DNA of 12,082 bases from AC-37 sp045805345 (GTDB taxonomy: Bacteria; Actinomycetota; Thermoleophilia; Solirubrobacterales; Thermoleophilaceae), in the NCBI GenBank assembly GCA_045805345.1, contig JBJMLK010000120.1, forward strand, positions 1-12,082, in the 5' to 3' direction. Below, piece by piece: positions 9,430-12,082 of this stretch (within the stretch, counting starts at the first letter, position 1; the number at the start of each line of letters is the position of its first letter). The notes below the pieces were generated by a model. It was not told the origin of the DNA. It did no database searches and saw only the letters and a program-made list of their open reading frames with translations. Position numbers and translations under genes: made by a program.

Positions 9430-10560
9430 CTACGCGGCGAGCCTCTCGAGGAAGCGGTCGAAGAGATACACGGCGTCGTGCGGGCCGGGGCCGGCCTCCG
9501 GGTGGTACTGGATCGTGGATGCGCGGACGTCGAGCAGCTCGAGCCCCTCGACCGTTCGGTCGTAGAGGTTGATCTGCGCGAGCTGGGCGGCGCCGAAGTC
9601 GGTCTCCCAGCGGACCGGCTCGTCGGTGTCGATGCGGCCCTCGCCGGCCGGGCCCTTCACCGCGAAGCCGTGGTTCTGCGACGTGATGTCGATCTTCTGA
9701 GTGGCCAGGTCCTTGACCGGGTGGTTGGCGCCGCGGTGGCCGAAGGGCAGCTTGAAGGTCTCGAGCCCGACCGCCCGGCACAGCAGCTGATGGCCGAGAC
9801 AGATGCCCCAGACCGGCACCTCGCCCACCAGCTCGCGCACCGTGTCGACCACGTAGTCGAGCGCGGCCGGGTCGCCCGGGCCGTTGGCGAGGAAGACGGC
9901 GTCGGGCTCGCGGGCGCGGACGGCGTCGGCGCGGGTGTCGCACGGGAGCAGCTCCACGCGCGCGCCGCGGTCGCGCAGGTTGCGCACGATCGAGCCCTTG
10001 ATGCCCGTGTCGAGGGCGACGATGCGCGGGCCGCCGGCGTCCGCGCCCACGATCTGGGGCTCGCGCGGCGTGACCTCGCGCGCCAGGTCGGCGCCGGCCA
10101 TCGGCGGCTCGGCCATCACGCGCTCGCGGGCCTCGGACTCCGGCACGCCGGCCTCGAACACGCCGCCGCGCATCGCGCCCTTGTCGCGGATGTGCCGCAC
10201 CACCGCGCGGGTGTCGACGCCCGTCAGCGCGGGGATGCCGCAGTCGGAGAGCCAGGTGAGCCAGCCGCCCTCGGCACCCGGCGCGTGCTCGCGGTCCACG
10301 CCCTCGCGCATGATCACCGCGCGAGCGTGGATCGCGTCCGACTCCATCGCGGCCTGCGACACGCCGTAGTTCCCGATCAGCGGATAGGTGAAGACGATGA
10401 TCTGGCCGCGGTAGCTGGGGTCGGTCACCGACTCCTGGTAGCCGGACATCGCGGTGTTGAAGACGACCTCGCCGGTGCCGGTCACCGGCGCCCCGCACAG
10501 CTCGCCGGGGAAGACCGAGCCGTCCTCGAGGAGGAGGTAGCCGGTGCTGGGGGTGGGCAC
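9430..10560 (-). CDS. carA: Carbamoyl phosphate synthase small (glutaminase) subunit
   Basis: Hydrolyses glutamine and passes ammonia to CarB. The 376 residues are the family's usual length. The N-terminal CarA-specific domain (about 1-170) contains LLLEDGSVFPG, GEVVFNTAMSGYQE (30-43), DPSYRGQI, YPLIGNYG (59-66) and the GVDTRAVVRHIRDKG segment (114-128). The C-terminal class I amidotransferase domain has the nucleophile Cys254 in GICLGHQLL, SQNHGFAV (294-301), and His353/Glu355 in QYHPEAGPGPHD, so the triad is intact. The start is GTG at 10560, whose G is the last base of the pyrC TAG (TAGTG); GGAG lies 7 nt upstream. The frame stays open 5' of this but only repeats pyrC in another frame. The stop is 2 nt before carB. 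Confidence 0.97.
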   Translation of the reverse strand: MPTPSTGYLLLEDGSVFPGELCGAPVTGTGEVVFNTAMSGYQESVTDPSYRGQIIVFTYPLIGNYGVSQAAMESDAIHARAVIMREGVDREHAPGAEGGWLTWLSDCGIPALTGVDTRAVVRHIRDKGAMRGGVFEAGVPESEARERVMAEPPMAGADLAREVTPREPQIVGADAGGPRIVALDTGIKGSIVRNLRDRGARVELLPCDTRADAVRAREPDAVFLANGPGDPAALDYVVDTVRELVGEVPVWGICLGHQLLCRAVGLETFKLPFGHRGANHPVKDLATQKIDITSQNHGFAVKGPAGEGRIDTDEPVRWETDFGAAQLAQINLYDRTVEGLELLDVRASTIQYHPEAGPGPHDAVYLFDRFLERLAA

Positions 10561-11909
10561 TACACCGCTCCGATCGCGAACGAGCGCTCGCGGTAGGCGA
10601 CGTGGCCGGCGGCGACGGTCATCCGCACGCGTCCGGTGAGCCGTTGCCCGGCGAACGCGCAGTTGGCCGAGCGGCTCTCGTAGCCGGCCTCGCCCACCTC
10701 CCACTCCGCCTCCGGGTCGACCAGGCAGACGTTGGCCGGCGACCCGGGCGCCAGCGTGGGCGGCGCGATGCCGTACGGCTCGCCGCCGGCGGTCATCCGC
10801 AGCGCGAGCGTGGCCAGGTCGATCAGTCCCGGGAGCACCAGCCGGGTGTGCAGCGCCGCGAACGCCGTCTCGAGGCCCGTCACGCCCATCGGCGCGACCT
10901 CGAACGGCTGCTCCTTCTCCTCGCGCGCGTGGGGCGCGTGGTCGGTGGCGACGCAGTCGAGCGTGCCGGATCGCAACGCGTCGATCAGGGTCTTGCGGTC
11001 GTCGCCGGAGCGAAGCGGTGGGTTCATCTTGAAGTTGGCGTCGAGCGACCGGACGGCCTCGTCGGTCAGGCAGAGGTGGTGCGGGCTGACCTCGGCGGTG
11101 ATCTGCACCCCGGCGGCCTTGGCGCGCTCGATGGCCTCGACGGACTCGGCCGCGGACACGTGCTGGATGTGCACGCGGCCGCCCTCGTAGCGAGCGATCG
11201 CCGCGTCGCGCTCGATAGCGCTGGACTCCGAGATCGACGGGATCCCGGCCAGCCCGAGCAGCGCCGAGACCGCGCCCTCGTGCATCACGCCGGCGCCCGA
11301 CAGCGACGGGTCCTCCTCGTGCAGCGCCAGAACGCGGCCCGCCAGCCGCTGGTACTGCAGCGCCTGGCGCATCACGCCGGCGTCGGCCACCGGCAGGCCG
11401 TCGTCGGTGAACGCCACCGCGCCAACGTCGGCCAGCTCGGCCATCTCGGTGAGCTGCTCCCCGCGCTGGCCGCGGGTGATGGCCGCCAGGAAGCCGGTGG
11501 GAATCCGCGCCTCCACCCGCGCGCGCTCACGCAGCGAGCGGAGGACCGGCGCCGTGTCGACGACCGGGTCGGTGTTGGGCATGGCGAGGATCGCGCAGAA
11601 GCCGCCCGCCGCCGCGGCGCGCGTGCCGGAGTCGATGTCCTCCTCGTCCTCGCGCCCGGGCGTGCGCAGGTGCACGTGCGGGTCGACGAACGCGGGGAGC
11701 GCGATCAGGCCCTCGGCGTCCACGACCTCGGCCCCGTCCGGCGCCTCGAGCGAGCCCGGCTGGCCCAGCTCCGCCACGTGCCCGTCGCGCACCAGCACAT
11801 CCGCGGGCCGGTCGACGTCGGCCCGCGGGTCGAGGGCACGTGCGGCGCGGAGCAGCACCGTGCTCCCGGTGGCCGCCCCCGCGTGGTCGAGCTCGATCGG
11901 GCCGTTCAC
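10560..11909 (-). CDS. pyrC: Dihydroorotase, type I
   Basis: Zinc amidohydrolase that cyclises carbamoyl aspartate to dihydroorotate, the third pyrimidine step. The 449 residues show the type I metal site: HxH (His78, His80) in DPHVHLRTPG, the Asp pair in AFTDDGLP (about 169-170), His197 in LALHEED, His250 in HIQHVS, and Asp323 in ATDHAPH. Substrate-contact segments are AMPNTDP (109-115) and KMNPPLRS (294-301). Type I enzymes are often partnered with aspartate carbamoyltransferase, and pyrB lies directly upstream. The start is GTG at 11909, overlapping the pyrB stop as GTGA. This gives about 17 residues before the usual first strand. A second in-frame GTG at 11858, preceded by GGGAG, would remove them and is a real alternative. 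The stop shares one base with carA. Confidence 0.96.
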   Translation of the reverse strand: MNGPIELDHAGAATGSTVLLRAARALDPRADVDRPADVLVRDGHVAELGQPGSLEAPDGAEVVDAEGLIALPAFVDPHVHLRTPGREDEEDIDSGTRAAAAGGFCAILAMPNTDPVVDTAPVLRSLRERARVEARIPTGFLAAITRGQRGEQLTEMAELADVGAVAFTDDGLPVADAGVMRQALQYQRLAGRVLALHEEDPSLSGAGVMHEGAVSALLGLAGIPSISESSAIERDAAIARYEGGRVHIQHVSAAESVEAIERAKAAGVQITAEVSPHHLCLTDEAVRSLDANFKMNPPLRSGDDRKTLIDALRSGTLDCVATDHAPHAREEKEQPFEVAPMGVTGLETAFAALHTRLVLPGLIDLATLALRMTAGGEPYGIAPPTLAPGSPANVCLVDPEAEWEVGEAGYESRSANCAFAGQRLTGRVRMTVAAGHVAYRERSFAIGAV

Positions 11910-12082
11910 GCGGGCTGGGGCTCCGCTGTGAGATGGCGGGCGAAGCGGCCGTCCTGGCCACCCTGTCCGCCGCCACCAGTGAGCAGCTCGTAGAGAATCG
12001 CCATCCGCACGACCACCCCGGACTCGACCTGCTGGACGATCAGCGCCTGCGGCGAGTCGACGACCTCGCCGGCCAGCTCGAC
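11906..12082 (-). CDS. pyrB: Aspartate carbamoyltransferase, C-terminal end only
   Basis: Only the last 58 codons are in the window; the rest lies beyond the right edge. Carbamoyltransferases of this family end with a helix that packs back on the carbamoyl phosphate domain, and here residues 12-35 of the visible part (QALIVQQVESGVVVRMAILY) match that ending. Position immediately upstream of pyrC supports the call over ornithine carbamoyltransferase. After the usual last helix (YELL) the protein continues for about 24 residues through a TGGGGQGGQ linker to a short tail ending EPQPA. The TGA stop overlaps the pyrC GTG as GTGA. The 5' part, and any pyr attenuator or pyrR upstream, cannot be seen. 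Confidence 0.85.
   Translation of the reverse strand, partial: VELAGEVVDSPQALIVQQVESGVVVRMAILYELLTGGGGQGGQDGRFARHLTAEPQPA

Noticed and set aside
9428..10498. Apparent 357-residue N-terminal extension of CarB
   Set aside because: It is carA read in another frame; the ATG at 9427 gives a CarB of normal length.
9478..11993. Long plus-strand frames opposite carA and pyrC (372 and 463 codons)
   Set aside because: Same shadow composition; the opposite strand encodes complete CarA and PyrC with intact active sites.

Overview
This is a very GC-rich window, and every credible gene reads on the minus strand. The gene content is chromosomal housekeeping. The order mihF-gmk-rpoZ-coaBC directly behind a pyrimidine operon is an actinobacterial (Actinomycetota) arrangement. 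Adding pyrK and a class 1B pyrD to that run, with the very high GC, points loosely to a deep lineage such as Thermoleophilia/Solirubrobacterales. That taxon is an inference; no rRNA or other phylogenetic marker was examined.

In the direction of transcription (right to left), block 1 (12082 to 4576) is the de novo pyrimidine operon pyrB (3' end only)-pyrC-carA-carB-pyrK-pyrD. CarAB makes carbamoyl phosphate, PyrB and PyrC turn it into dihydroorotate, and PyrD with the electron-transfer subunit PyrK oxidises that to orotate. The genes overlap by 4 nt or 1 nt or lie 2 nt apart, so they should be translated as a coupled unit. pyrF and pyrE are not in the window. A 136-nt AT-richer gap (4440-4575) follows. 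It carries a -10-like hexamer placed so that mihF would be leaderless.

Block 2 (4439 to 1637) is mihF-gmk-rpoZ-coaBC-TPR protein: an actinobacterial integration host factor, guanylate kinase, the RNA polymerase omega subunit, the bifunctional coenzyme A enzyme and a small TPR protein of unknown role. A 7-bp GC-rich hairpin follows the TPR stop codon. Block 3 (1574 to the window start) is the first 524 codons of a secreted subtilisin-family (S8) protease that runs off the left edge.

No mobile element, CRISPR array, tRNA, rRNA or new defence or biosynthetic system was found. The points most worth a second look are: guanylate kinase, which has no good ATG/GTG/TTG start and may begin at an ATA sharing bases with the mihF stop codon; repeated TTG starts inside TTGA stop/start overlaps; the apparent leaderless mihF promoter; loss of the usual catalytic cysteine in the CoaC half of CoaBC; and an Asp where subtilases usually carry the oxyanion Asn.
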